Shown one piece after another: positions 42,423-51,506 of a DNA stretch of 54,366 bases. Each line of letters opens with the position of its first letter. Within the stretch, counting starts at the first letter, position 1. The stretch lies in the NCBI GenBank assembly GCA_018222865.1, contig JAAEZM010000008.1, positions 100,732-155,097 on the forward strand, given 5' to 3'. The notes under the pieces were generated by a model. The model had not been told where the DNA came from. It worked only from the letters and a program-made list of their open reading frames with translations, and made no database searches. A program made the translations under genes and the position numbers. Origin of the DNA: Alphaproteobacteria bacterium (GTDB lineage Bacteria; Pseudomonadota; Alphaproteobacteria; Caulobacterales; Maricaulaceae).

Positions 42423-43109
42423 ATGGCTTTTCCTGTTTCCGTCGACATTGTCGCCGATTTTGTCTGTCCCTGGTGCTGGCTTGGCAAGCGCAACTGGGAT
42501 CAGGCCGTGGCGCAGACCTCCGGTGTCAAGATCGAAACGATCTGGCGTCCCTATCAGCTCGATCCCACCTTGCCGCGCGAAGGGCGTCCCTATCGCGAGT
42601 ATATGAAGTCCAAATTCTCTGGTGAGGAGGCCGCTGGGCGCTGGCAGCAGATGCGTGAATTCCTGGAGGCTGCCGCACCGGCTGCCGGTATCGAGTTCCG
42701 CTTCGATGACCTTAAGGTTCGGCCCAATACACTCAACGCTCATCGTCTGATGCGCTGGGCTGCAGGTCAGGGGCTGGCTGACACGACCGGTGAGGCGATC
42801 TTCGCTGCCTTCTTCAAAGACTGCCGCGATATCGGTGATCCTGAAGTGCTCACGGATATCGCGGAAACGGCCGGGTTGGAGCGCGATATCATCGCCAATC
42901 TCCTTTCCGGTGAGCAAGACGCGAAAGACGTTTGGGAGGAGGAGATGTTTTACCGCAAGCTCGGCGTCTCCGGCGTTCCCACCTACATTTTCAATGGAAG
43001 CTTTGCCGTATCAGGGGCGCAGGAGCCTGCGGTTCTGGCCGATGCCATTCGCGAAGCCAGCCAGATCGATCCATCGCAGGATGGCGAGGACATGAAGGAA
43101 CAAGCATGA
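42423..43109 (+). CDS. FrnE-type DsbA-family oxidoreductase
   Basis: 228 residues, cytoplasmic (no signal peptide). Active-site Cys15-Pro-Trp-Cys18 (DFVCPWCWLGK), cis-Pro loop in KLGVSGVPTYIFNG, and helical insert RPNTLNAHRLMRWAA, as in FrnE and 2-hydroxychromene-2-carboxylate isomerase-like proteins. FrnE of Deinococcus is a disulfide isomerase linked to oxidative stress; that role is inferred here. The stop overlaps the MAPEG gene start by four bases (ATGA). Confidence 0.92.
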   Translation: MAFPVSVDIVADFVCPWCWLGKRNWDQAVAQTSGVKIETIWRPYQLDPTLPREGRPYREYMKSKFSGEEAAGRWQQMREFLEAAAPAAGIEFRFDDLKVRPNTLNAHRLMRWAAGQGLADTTGEAIFAAFFKDCRDIGDPEVLTDIAETAGLERDIIANLLSGEQDAKDVWEEEMFYRKLGVSGVPTYIFNGSFAVSGAQEPAVLADAIREASQIDPSQDGEDMKEQA

Positions 43110-43495
43110 CTGGATTAGAGATCGCAGCCTTTTACTCCGGGATTTTGGTGATCCTCCTGGTGGTGTTGGCGTTCGTCGTAACGCTGAACCGTCGCCGCAC
43201 ACTTGTGAGCCTTGGCACTGGCGCGGACGAAAAGCTTGAACAGGCCGTCCGTGCGCATGCCAATGCGATCGAGAATGCTGTGCCCGGAATCGGTGCCCTT
43301 ATCCTCCTCGCCCTGGTCAACGCCCCTGTCTTGGCGCTGCATATTCTCGGTGGCGGATTGGTCGCAGGGCGGTTGTTGCATGCCCAGGGCCTCCTCTCCG
43401 CACCCGGCCGAAGCTTTGGCCGCCTGGTGGGGACGCTTCTCAGCTGGCTCGCCCTGCTCGGCATGGGTGGCCTGCTTATTATCTCTGCCTTCTAA
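43106..43495 (+). CDS. MAPEG-family membrane protein
   Basis: 129 residues with four hydrophobic helices and the MAPEG signature between the first two: LNRRRTLVSLGTG, then EQAVRAHANAIENAVPG (the RxxxN-xxE glutathione-contact pattern). MAPEG proteins are glutathione-using membrane enzymes or related proteins. Translationally coupled to frnE, which supports a thiol-redox theme. Confidence 0.9.
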   Translation: MTGLEIAAFYSGILVILLVVLAFVVTLNRRRTLVSLGTGADEKLEQAVRAHANAIENAVPGIGALILLALVNAPVLALHILGGGLVAGRLLHAQGLLSAPGRSFGRLVGTLLSWLALLGMGGLLIISAF

Positions 43496-43534
43496 GGATT
43501 GCCGGAGGGCCGCGCATGCGGCTATAGCCCAGAT

Positions 43535-44896
43535 ATGACAACTCAATCCGACGCTCCCGATACCGCTCGCCTGCAGGAGATTGCAGCCGACCTCGTTGAT
43601 CGCGCGATTAAGGCAGGGGCCGATGCGGCCGAAGCTTCAATCGGTGAATCCCGTTCGACCGAACTCTCTGTGCGTGACGGACAGCTGGAAGACATCGAAC
43701 GCTCCGAAAGTCTCGATGCTGGTGTGCGTGTCTTCATTGGCAAGCAACAGGCCGGTGTCGCTTTTTCCGACCTGTCAATTGCGGGCCGTGATGCCGTGAT
43801 CGGGCGCGCGCTGGCCATGGCCAAGGCGGCTCCGGAAGATCCTTATGCCATGCTTGCCGAAGCTGACCGCTTGGCCACGGATCCGCCCGAACTGGCCTTG
43901 TTTGATGCAAGCCAATGGGGTCCGGCAGAACTCGAAGCGCATGCCAATGAAGTCGAAAAGGCTGCGCGCGCCATTGAGGGCGTGACCATGACGGATGCGG
44001 CCTTTGCCAGCTTCGGTCAGGGTGGCGCAGCCTATGCCACATCGACCGGGTTTAATCGCGGATGGCGCAAATCCATGTTCAGCTATGGCGCCAGCGTCAT
44101 TGCAGCGGTGGATGGCGCGATGGAGCGCGATTACGCGGCCACCAGCGCGCGTCGCCCGGGGGATTTGCGCACCACGCTCGATATCGGCACGGAGGCCGGC
44201 GAGCGTACGGCGCGCCGTGTCGGTCCGCGCAAGATTGAAAGCGGCAGCCTTCCTGTGGTGTTCGACCGCCGTGTGGCTTCGACATTCCTGGGTGCGCTGT
44301 GTGGCGCGATCAGCGGTCCTGCAGTCGCGCGCGGGGTCTCCTTCCTGCGTGACAAGCTGGGCGAGCCGGTCTTTGGCGAGACCATTACCGTTCGTGATGA
44401 ACCCCATCGCGACTGGGCGCATGGATCTGCGCCCTTTGATGGCGAAGGGACGGTCAATCAGCCGCGTGCAATCATCGACCGGGGCCGTTTGACCACCTGG
44501 TTCCTCAACTCGGCCTCGGCCCGCCAGCTCGACATGGCGCCGACCGGCCATGCCCACCGTAATCTCGGCGGACCGCCGGGTGCCGGTCCGACCAATATCC
44601 ATCTGGAAGCCGGCGCTTCCAGCCGCGAAGATATGATCGCCGGCATCAAGGACGGGCTTTTGGTAATGGAAATGTTCGGCCCCTCTTTGAATGCTAATAC
44701 TGGCGACTGGTCGGTTGGCGTGTCTGGCTACAAGATCGAGCAAGGCGAGATCGCCTATCCGGTGAGCGAGATCACGGTTGCAGGTAATCTCATCGAGATC
44801 TTCGGCCGTCTGGTTCCGGCGAGCGATCTTGAGTTTTACGGGGCGATGAATAGTCCCAGCGTTTTCGTCGACGCCATGGCGGTCGGCGGTCTTTAA
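43535..44896 (+). CDS. pmbA: PmbA/TldE metalloprotease subunit
   Basis: 453 residues from the ATG at 43535. PmbA (TldE) pairs with TldD to degrade unfolded or antitoxin peptides and mature microcins. Matching segments: DAAEASIGESRSTELSVRDG, the internal GVRVFIGKQQAGVAFSD, and the C-terminal TGHAHRNLGGPPGAGPTNI-like region, with GVSGYKIEQGEIAYPVSEI and IEIFGRL. It lacks the HExxxH metal motif found in TldD, as expected for this subunit. Located directly before DUF4170 and msbA, an arrangement seen in other alphaproteobacteria. Confidence 0.92.
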   Translation: MTTQSDAPDTARLQEIAADLVDRAIKAGADAAEASIGESRSTELSVRDGQLEDIERSESLDAGVRVFIGKQQAGVAFSDLSIAGRDAVIGRALAMAKAAPEDPYAMLAEADRLATDPPELALFDASQWGPAELEAHANEVEKAARAIEGVTMTDAAFASFGQGGAAYATSTGFNRGWRKSMFSYGASVIAAVDGAMERDYAATSARRPGDLRTTLDIGTEAGERTARRVGPRKIESGSLPVVFDRRVASTFLGALCGAISGPAVARGVSFLRDKLGEPVFGETITVRDEPHRDWAHGSAPFDGEGTVNQPRAIIDRGRLTTWFLNSASARQLDMAPTGHAHRNLGGPPGAGPTNIHLEAGASSREDMIAGIKDGLLVMEMFGPSLNANTGDWSVGVSGYKIEQGEIAYPVSEITVAGNLIEIFGRLVPASDLEFYGAMNSPSVFVDAMAVGGL

Positions 44897-44919
44897 CTTC
44901 CCTCCAAGAGGATATCGAA

Positions 44920-45174
44920 ATGGCTAATCCTACCGATACAAAGATCGACAAACAGCTGCTTCACATCGTGATTGGCGGTGAGCTGGCGGAAGTCGATCCC
45001 GATAATATCTCGTTCAAAGACCTCGAAGCCGTCGATTTCGTAGGTGCGTTCGGCAGCTATCAAGAAGCCCGCGCCGCCTGGAAAGGTGCAGCCCAGCGCA
45101 CAGTGGATAATGCGCATATGCGCTATTTCATCATCCACGCGCACCAGTTGCTCGTTCCGAACCCTCAGAAATAA
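44920..45174 (+). CDS. DUF4170 family protein
   Basis: 84 residues matching the DUF4170 pattern: LLHIVIGGELAEVD, FKDLEAVDFVGAFGSYQEA and MRYFIIHAHQLLVP. Small soluble protein of unknown function, characteristically found among alphaproteobacterial lipid A/Kdo genes. It lies 23 bases after pmbA and nine bases before msbA. Confidence 0.88.
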   Translation: MANPTDTKIDKQLLHIVIGGELAEVDPDNISFKDLEAVDFVGAFGSYQEARAAWKGAAQRTVDNAHMRYFIIHAHQLLVPNPQK

Positions 45175-45182
45175 GTCCTGTC

Positions 45183-46937
45183 TTGAGCGTGCCGCCGCGG
45201 ACATCAACCTGGGCGCTGGGGCGCCGGCTCTGGCGCGATTGGGTCTCCCATCGTCCCGGCCTGGTAGCGCTTGGACTGATTTTCTCGGCCATAACCGCTG
45301 GGGCAGCCGCGAGCTATGCCGGGTTGATCGCTTGGACTTTCGATCTGCTCGAGGCCCGCAATCCGGATTTCTTTCCGCTCGCCCCGCTAGTGATTATTGC
45401 CCTGGCAAGCCTTCGCGCCTTGAGCCTTTACGCGCAGACTGTCCAGACCAATAAGCTGGCCCTGCATGTCATGCAGGACATGCAAAACGCCATGTTTGCC
45501 AAGCTGATCCATGCGGACTTCGCGCGCTTGCAAGGCGAGGCGGTCGGCTCGATCATTTCCCGCTTCACCAATGACATCACGCTTCTGCGCGAGACGCTGA
45601 ACCGGCTGGCCAATAATCTGGTCCGCGACATCTTGATGGTCGTGGCGACGATTGGCTGGATGCTCTATCTCGATTGGATGCTGACGGCGATGATATTGAT
45701 CGTCTATCCGATCGCCTTTTATCCCGTCATCCAGATCGGTCAAAGACTGCGCAAGACGTCTGCCCAGGCCCAATCCCAAATGGGTGCTGTGACCAGCCAA
45801 CTCGAAGAGAGCTTCTCCGGTGCGCGCATGGTCAAGACCTATGGTCTGGAAGACTATGAAAGCGAGCGCGCCAGTCGCTCCTTTGCCGAGCGCCTTCGGT
45901 ATTTATTGCGCATTACCGAGAATAAGGCGCGCGTCGATCCGATCCTCGAAGTCGCGGGTGGTCTGGCGCTCGCCGGCCTGGTGGGCTTTGCCGGTTGGCG
46001 CTTGATGAATGGCGAGACCTCAATCGGCAATATTCTCGGCGTGCTGACGGGGATTGGTGTCATGTCTCCCGCAATCCGGGCCATAGGAACGCTGAATGCT
46101 GTTGTGCAGGAGGGGTTCGCTGTTCTCGACCGTGTCTTCGCCATTCTCGACACCCAGGCGGACATTCGGCCTGCGCTTGATGCGCCGGATTTTGAAGGCA
46201 AGGGTGGCCGTGTCGAGCTGTCCACGGTCAGCTTCACCTATCCCGATGGGACAGCGGCGCTGGATGATGTTTCCATAAGTGCTGCGCCGGGTGAGATGAT
46301 CGCCCTGGTCGGGCCGTCCGGTTCGGGCAAATCCACCGTGCTCAATCTCATTCCGCGTCTTTATGATGTGGTTCAGGGCGAGGTGGTGATTGATGGCCAG
46401 GACATTCGAGGCGTCACACTCGCGAGCCTGCGCAGCGCCATGGCCCTGGTCAGCCAGGACGTCACCCTGTTCGATGATACGGTGCGGGCCAATATCGCCT
46501 TCGGCCGGCTGGATGCGTCCGACGCTGATATTATTGAAGCCGCGAAAGCGGCGGATGCTCATGATTTCATCATGGAATTGCCCGGCGGGTATGACGCCCC
46601 GGTCGGCGCGCGTGGCAGCAATCTTTCGGGCGGACAGCGCCAGCGGATCTCTATCGCCCGGGCCATCCTCAAAGACGCGCCCATTCTTCTGCTGGACGAA
46701 GCCACATCCGCATTGGACACGGAATCGGAACGGCGTGTGCAGGCCGCGCTGGAGCGCTTGTCAAAAGGGCGAACCAGCCTGGTGATCGCGCACCGCCTTT
46801 CAACCGTGCGCGAAGCGGATCGGATCTATGTGATGAGCGAGGGCCGTGTGGTGGAAACGGGCCGCCATGACGAGCTGGTCGCCGCCGGTGGGCTTTATGC
46901 CAAGCTCAGCCGTCTGCAATTTGGCGAGGATAGCTAG
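45183..46937 (+). CDS. msbA: MsbA-type ABC exporter (lipid A flippase candidate)
   Basis: 584 residues: a six-helix membrane domain (about 25-310) fused to an ATPase domain (about 340-584). Walker A GPSGSGKST at about 377, Q-loop VSQDVTLFDD, signature LSGGQRQRISIARA, Walker B ILLLDEATSALDTES, H-loop IAHRLSTV. Start is a TTG with a poor SD, so translation may be coupled to DUF4170. Position among lipid A genes points to lipid A core export. Its stop shares CTAG with the convergent histidine kinase. Confidence 0.9.
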   Translation: MSVPPRTSTWALGRRLWRDWVSHRPGLVALGLIFSAITAGAAASYAGLIAWTFDLLEARNPDFFPLAPLVIIALASLRALSLYAQTVQTNKLALHVMQDMQNAMFAKLIHADFARLQGEAVGSIISRFTNDITLLRETLNRLANNLVRDILMVVATIGWMLYLDWMLTAMILIVYPIAFYPVIQIGQRLRKTSAQAQSQMGAVTSQLEESFSGARMVKTYGLEDYESERASRSFAERLRYLLRITENKARVDPILEVAGGLALAGLVGFAGWRLMNGETSIGNILGVLTGIGVMSPAIRAIGTLNAVVQEGFAVLDRVFAILDTQADIRPALDAPDFEGKGGRVELSTVSFTYPDGTAALDDVSISAAPGEMIALVGPSGSGKSTVLNLIPRLYDVVQGEVVIDGQDIRGVTLASLRSAMALVSQDVTLFDDTVRANIAFGRLDASDADIIEAAKAADAHDFIMELPGGYDAPVGARGSNLSGGQRQRISIARAILKDAPILLLDEATSALDTESERRVQAALERLSKGRTSLVIAHRLSTVREADRIYVMSEGRVVETGRHDELVAAGGLYAKLSRLQFGEDS

Positions 46938-48550
46938 GCTGGATCGTTTTCGCCCGCTGGCTTTGCTTTGACGGGCAGTTCCACAGAGAAAACAGACCCG
47001 GCCCCTGGCGCACTCTCAACGAAGATGTCACCGCCCATCAGCTCGGCGAGCTTTTTGGCAATGGCCAGGCCCAGCCCCGTGCCGCCATTCTTCCGCGACA
47101 TTTCGCTTTCAGCCTGGCTGAAGGGGCGGAAAATGCGGCCCACCAGATCGGTGTCCATACCGATACCCGTATCGCCGACCTCGAAGAAAACGGTCTGCTG
47201 TCCCAACACATCCTGCGAGGTCAGACAGCGCAGGCGGATCTCACCGCGATCCGTGAATTTCACGGCATTGGAGAGGAGGTTGGACAGGATTTGGCGGATA
47301 CGTGCCGGATCGCCGGACACTTCCTTCTCGGCGCACGGATCAATCTCGACATGCAGGGCGAGACCTTTTTCGCTGGCCTTTAGACGGTAAGGGCTTGCGA
47401 CACTCTGGGTGAGCTCGGCGGGATTATAGACGGAGTTCTCGATCTCGAACCGACCGGACTCGATATTCGCCAGGTCCAGTATGTCGTTGAGGATATCGAG
47501 CAGGGCTTGTCCAGACTGCTGGATGAGCTCCACCATTTCCGTCTGTGACTGTGTGAGGTCGGTGCTGGAGAGCAGGCTCGACATGCCCAGGACACCGTTC
47601 ATCGGTGTGCGGATTTCATGGCTCATCGTGGCCAGGAATTTGGACTTGGCGCGGCTGGCCTCGGTCGCTTGCTGGCGGGCCTCTACCAGGTCGTGAATAT
47701 CGGTCAGCGCGCCCACAAAACGATGCGGTTCGCCGTCCGGCGTTCTCACGGCTTCACCCCGTATCCGGAACCAGCGATATGTGCCGCCGACAACCTTGAC
47801 CCGCGCCGTCATATCGAAAGGACGGCCGGAGCGATAATGGGTGGTCAGACCCGAGGTGAAACGATTGCGATCATCGCAATGCAGCAGGGTGCGGAAGGCA
47901 TCTGAGCCGGCGGTGAAATCCTTGGCCTTATAGCCCAAGAGTGCGCGGCACCGGGCAGAGAGGTAGACCTGGTCAGTGTCCAGACACCAATCGAGAATAC
48001 CGTCTGAGGTGCCGCGTACGGCCAGGGCAGCCCGGTCACTCGATTCCAGCGCCAGAATGTCCGACGTCAGGCGGCGCTTGTAGTGATTGAACACGCTCAG
48101 GAGCTCGTCTGCACTCTCAACCGAACCGCGGAATTGCGCGACAATAATGCCGACAGATTGTGCGCCCTGGAAAAGCGGCATGGCGAGATAACCGCGAATG
48201 CCCATCTCGCGCAGCATGAAGTCCTGCGGGAAAGAACCGGCGACATCATCATCATGAATGGCCGCGCCCACCCGCATCACTTCGGCGCAGGGTGTGCCCT
48301 CAAGCGGATAGCAGAAATTGGAGGTCAGCTCGCGCGGATTGGCGACGCGCAGCGTTCGGATATAGCGATGACCGACATCAATCCGCCCGACAAAAACCCT
48401 GTCCGCATTGAAAAGCTTTGCGGTCTGCTTGACGAAAGCACCGAGGAAGCTCTGGCAGCACTCGCGCGACATCAGATAGTTGAGATGATTAAGCCGGTCC
48501 TTGCTTACAGCTTTACTTTGAACGTCTTCCTTGAGCGCCAGATCACGCAT
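46934..48550 (-). CDS. GAF-PAS sensor histidine kinase
   Basis: 538 residues from the ATG at 48550, with GGGAG eight bases upstream; an ATG 24 bases earlier lacks an SD. No membrane helix. N-terminal GAF-like domain (about 25-185, with LFNADRVFVGRID and GYLAMPLF), a PAS domain (about 190-290, with DGILDWCLDTDQVYLSARC and the PAC-like YRWFRIRGEAV), HisKA with the phospho-His in MSHEIRTPMNG (about residue 310), and HATPase with NLLSNAVKF, GDTGIGM and GGTGLGLAIAKKLAE. There is no receiver domain, and no response regulator is adjacent, so the partner is elsewhere. A TTAA-N6-TTAACC element lies about 50 bases upstream. Confidence 0.9.
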   Translation of the reverse strand: MRDLALKEDVQSKAVSKDRLNHLNYLMSRECCQSFLGAFVKQTAKLFNADRVFVGRIDVGHRYIRTLRVANPRELTSNFCYPLEGTPCAEVMRVGAAIHDDDVAGSFPQDFMLREMGIRGYLAMPLFQGAQSVGIIVAQFRGSVESADELLSVFNHYKRRLTSDILALESSDRAALAVRGTSDGILDWCLDTDQVYLSARCRALLGYKAKDFTAGSDAFRTLLHCDDRNRFTSGLTTHYRSGRPFDMTARVKVVGGTYRWFRIRGEAVRTPDGEPHRFVGALTDIHDLVEARQQATEASRAKSKFLATMSHEIRTPMNGVLGMSSLLSSTDLTQSQTEMVELIQQSGQALLDILNDILDLANIESGRFEIENSVYNPAELTQSVASPYRLKASEKGLALHVEIDPCAEKEVSGDPARIRQILSNLLSNAVKFTDRGEIRLRCLTSQDVLGQQTVFFEVGDTGIGMDTDLVGRIFRPFSQAESEMSRKNGGTGLGLAIAKKLAELMGGDIFVESAPGAGSVFSVELPVKAKPAGENDPA

Positions 48551-48687
48551 GCCCTTATCTCCCAGTCCCGCCATCAGCGCGGACCAAGGCGCGCTAACGT
48601 GGTTAACGGAGATTAATGTGCCGCAAACCTGTGGGAGAGGAGTCTCATATCTGATGAATCAGGGGGTTATAAAGAATCAGCGCTCGC

Positions 48688-49350
48688 CTACTCGCGGCGA
48701 AGAATACGCTCGGTCAATAGGTTACCCCACCAACTCGCCATAAATTCCGACTGCACTGCATCTCGGTCGTAGACATTTTCGACCCAGTCCCAAAACGCAA
48801 CTGGATTCGATTCGTTGTAGATCCGGTAGGTCTCGAAAAAGTGATCAAGGACACCGGTCTTGCCGGCTTTCACATGCAGGTATTTGAGTGAGAGGTGGGT
48901 GATGGCCTCTTCATAGGGCAGGTTCAGATGAACCAGGCGGAAGAAGACGGACATCAGGCCCGCCCGGTCAGCGCCGGACTTGCAGTGCAGGAGGGCCGGG
49001 TATTCGATCTCGCTGAAGATCCGTTTGGCGCGCTGCATGCGATCAAGATACGGCGCCTCGCGTGAACCGAACGGCATATCGATCATCACCAGTCCGAGCT
49101 TTTCACAGGCTTCCTTTTCCAGGTCGTAATAACAAACCCCTGGCTGGGTGCCGCGGATATTGAGAATGGTCTTGAACCCGTCGGCCTTCAGCTCTTCAAG
49201 GCGCTGGGGAGAGGGCTGATTCGCGCGCCACATTCCCCCGCCGACCTCGTGCATATTATGGAAGCGCTCACGCAAAATTCCGTGATCTTTCCAGAGATAA
49301 TCATTCCACGCGCGCTTGCGGTCTTTCGGGTCGGTAAGGTCGTAAGCCAT
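48688..49350 (-). CDS. Tyrosine/dual-specificity phosphatase-like protein
   Basis: 220 residues from the ATG at 49350. Signature C-x5-R loop LLHCKSGADRAGLMS at about 120-130 (Cys122, Arg128). Upstream sequence GGGMWRANQPSPQRLEEL and FKTILNIRG matches the bacterial phosphatase group that includes Kdo-lipid and inositol-type phosphatases near lipid A genes. It might act on a protein or a lipid phosphate; the sequence does not settle this. It lies in the middle of lipid A genes on the opposite strand, divergent from the DUF374 gene. Confidence 0.88.
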   Translation of the reverse strand: MAYDLTDPKDRKRAWNDYLWKDHGILRERFHNMHEVGGGMWRANQPSPQRLEELKADGFKTILNIRGTQPGVCYYDLEKEACEKLGLVMIDMPFGSREAPYLDRMQRAKRIFSEIEYPALLHCKSGADRAGLMSVFFRLVHLNLPYEEAITHLSLKYLHVKAGKTGVLDHFFETYRIYNESNPVAFWDWVENVYDRDAVQSEFMASWWGNLLTERILRRE

Positions 49351-49452
49351 GCTGTATCCGTTTCTTCGAGTCGGATTTAGGATTGATAAGGCGCGCTGGC
49401 AACCGCGAGGCACTCTTGACCTTTTGCCGAGAGAGAGCGAGCAAGGGACACT

Positions 49453-50211
49453 ATGTTGAAACGTTTGATGTCCAAAGCGTGGATGCAGGAAATCATTGCG
49501 TTTCTTGTTTTCCTATACGTCGAAACCGTGCGCCGCTCCATTCGCTGGGAGGTGCGCAATGGGGCGTTTCTTGAAAAGGTTCACAAAGAAAACATCCCGA
49601 TTGTTGGCGTGTTCTGGCATGGCCGGGTGCTTATGGCGTTGCAGGGATGGAACCGCAATCGCGTGCGAATGATGGCCGTGGCCTCGCGCTCACGAGACGC
49701 TGAATTCGGCGCGCGCTTTGCTCGCTGGTTTAATGTGAAACTGGCTCGAGGCTCTTCGCACAATCGTCAAAAGGCTCATCTGGATAAGGGCGGTAGCGCA
49801 GCCTATCGCGAAGTCCTTCGTCATGTGGAGCAGGGCGGCAGTGCCGCGATGACGCCGGATGGTCCGCGGGGACCGCGAATGCGGGCGAGTTTCGGAGCGG
49901 TACGACTGGCGCGCGATACGGGCGTGCCCATCCTGGCCTTTACCTGGTCAACCAAGCGCAAGACGGTGCTGCACCGGTCCTGGGATAAACACTATCTGCC
50001 CGCATTTTTCACCCGCGGCGTTATCGTCTGGAGCGATCCTATCTATGTCGCGCCCGATGCGACTCAGGAAGAGCTGGTAGCCGCACGTGACGAGATGGAA
50101 GCCGCGCTCAATCGCATCTCCTTGGAGGCTGATGAAGCTGCTGGGGGAGAGGTCGTCCTGCCCGATGACGCTGATCGACAGAAGACCGGGCCGTATGGGG
50201 TCATCGAATGA
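49453..50211 (+). CDS. DUF374 lysophospholipid acyltransferase-like protein
   Basis: 252 residues. N-terminal hydrophobic helix, then FWHGRVLMALQGW and TPDGPRGPRMRASFG, the DUF374 version of the acyltransferase HxxxxD-like region and substrate site. The family lies beside waaA and lpxK in alphaproteobacteria and is believed to add an acyl chain to lipid A or a related lipid. The stop overlaps the waaA start by four bases (ATGA), the first of a coupled run. Confidence 0.9.
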   Translation: MLKRLMSKAWMQEIIAFLVFLYVETVRRSIRWEVRNGAFLEKVHKENIPIVGVFWHGRVLMALQGWNRNRVRMMAVASRSRDAEFGARFARWFNVKLARGSSHNRQKAHLDKGGSAAYREVLRHVEQGGSAAMTPDGPRGPRMRASFGAVRLARDTGVPILAFTWSTKRKTVLHRSWDKHYLPAFFTRGVIVWSDPIYVAPDATQEELVAARDEMEAALNRISLEADEAAGGEVVLPDDADRQKTGPYGVIE

Positions 50212-51506
50212 GCTTGCCGCCGGCGCTATCCTTTTATCGCGGCTTGATGCGGGTGATGGCGCCATTTGCTCCGATGATTTTGGAGCGGCGGGCCAAGGCT
50301 GGAAAAGAAAACCCGGAGCGTCGAAATGAACGCCTCGGCCGACCCAAGGCGATACGGCCCGAGGGGCGGCTGGTTTGGCTGCATGGAGCCAGTGTCGGCG
50401 AGAGCTTGATGATCGCTACGCTTGTGGAGGAATTGGGCGGTATCGAACCAGATCTCAGTTTTCTGGTGACTACCGGGACACTGACCTCTGCCTCGCTGAT
50501 GGAAAAACGGCTGCCCTCCAATGCGCGACATCAATTCATTCCACTCGATACGCAATCGGCGGTTGCCGGATTTCTTGATCACTGGCAGCCGGACCTGGCG
50601 GTCTTCGTCGAGAGCGAGCTCTGGCCAAACCTGATCCTGGAGACAGCGCGCCGAGGAACGCCGATGGCGCTTGTAAATGCGCGAATGAATGAGAAGTCGC
50701 TGCGCAGCTGGCGCCGGCGTCCAGATACGGCGCGCTGGCTGATGGCCTGTTTCGACTGGATCGGAGCCGCGGATAATCGCACCCGTGATGGTTTGGAGAA
50801 TATTCTCGGAGAGCCCGTTCCGCTGGTGGGTAATTTGAAGCTGGAGGCGCGTCCCATGCCGCCGGATGCGCATGACCTGTCGCGGATCAAGGTCGCGCTG
50901 GCAGGACGCAAGGTCTGGCTTGCTGCGTCCACCCATGCCGGCGAGGAGGGCGTGGTGCTCGCGGCGAATGCCTTGCTCAAAGCGCGCCATGACAATGTCT
51001 TGCTGGTGCTGGCGCCGCGGCATCCGGAACGTGCGGGTGAGATTGAAAAACTCATCCGGCGCGAGAAGCAGAGCAGCGTGCGCCGTTCGCAGGATGCTGT
51101 CCCGGGCAGCGAGCATAGCGTCTGGCTGGCCGATACGCTCGGGGAGATGGCGCTTTGGTATGCTGTCGCCTCTGCCTCCTTCATTGGAGGCAGTCTGCGC
51201 GCTGGCATTGGTGGACATAATCCCATCGAGGCGACGCAGGCCGGAACAGCAATCATTTCCGGCGAGCACGTGCCCAGCTTTCAAGATGTCTATGATGCTT
51301 ATCGCACCCGCCAGGCCGTGAGCTGGGTCGATGACGCGGTTTCGCTGAGCGAGGCGGTGGAGGCGATCTGGGATCATCGCGGACCCAGGATTGAGGCGGC
51401 CCGCGAGGCGGTTAGAGCTGCATCCGGCGGGGCGTTGGACCGGACGGTCAGTGCCTTGCAGACCCTGTTGGCGGCGCAAGCAGATGATGAGGACGAGACG
51501 GCGTGA
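50208..51506 (+). CDS. waaA: Kdo transferase
   Basis: Adds 3-deoxy-D-manno-octulosonic acid to lipid IVA. 432 residues: N-terminal membrane anchor, GT-B fold N-lobe with WLHGASVGESLMIA (catalytic Glu at residue 65), VFVESELWPNLI, C-lobe with GEEGVVLAAN, GGHNPIEATQAGTA. Overlaps DUF374 upstream and lpxK downstream. Length typical of WaaA (425). Confidence 0.97.
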   Translation: MSLPPALSFYRGLMRVMAPFAPMILERRAKAGKENPERRNERLGRPKAIRPEGRLVWLHGASVGESLMIATLVEELGGIEPDLSFLVTTGTLTSASLMEKRLPSNARHQFIPLDTQSAVAGFLDHWQPDLAVFVESELWPNLILETARRGTPMALVNARMNEKSLRSWRRRPDTARWLMACFDWIGAADNRTRDGLENILGEPVPLVGNLKLEARPMPPDAHDLSRIKVALAGRKVWLAASTHAGEEGVVLAANALLKARHDNVLLVLAPRHPERAGEIEKLIRREKQSSVRRSQDAVPGSEHSVWLADTLGEMALWYAVASASFIGGSLRAGIGGHNPIEATQAGTAIISGEHVPSFQDVYDAYRTRQAVSWVDDAVSLSEAVEAIWDHRGPRIEAAREAVRAASGGALDRTVSALQTLLAAQADDEDETA

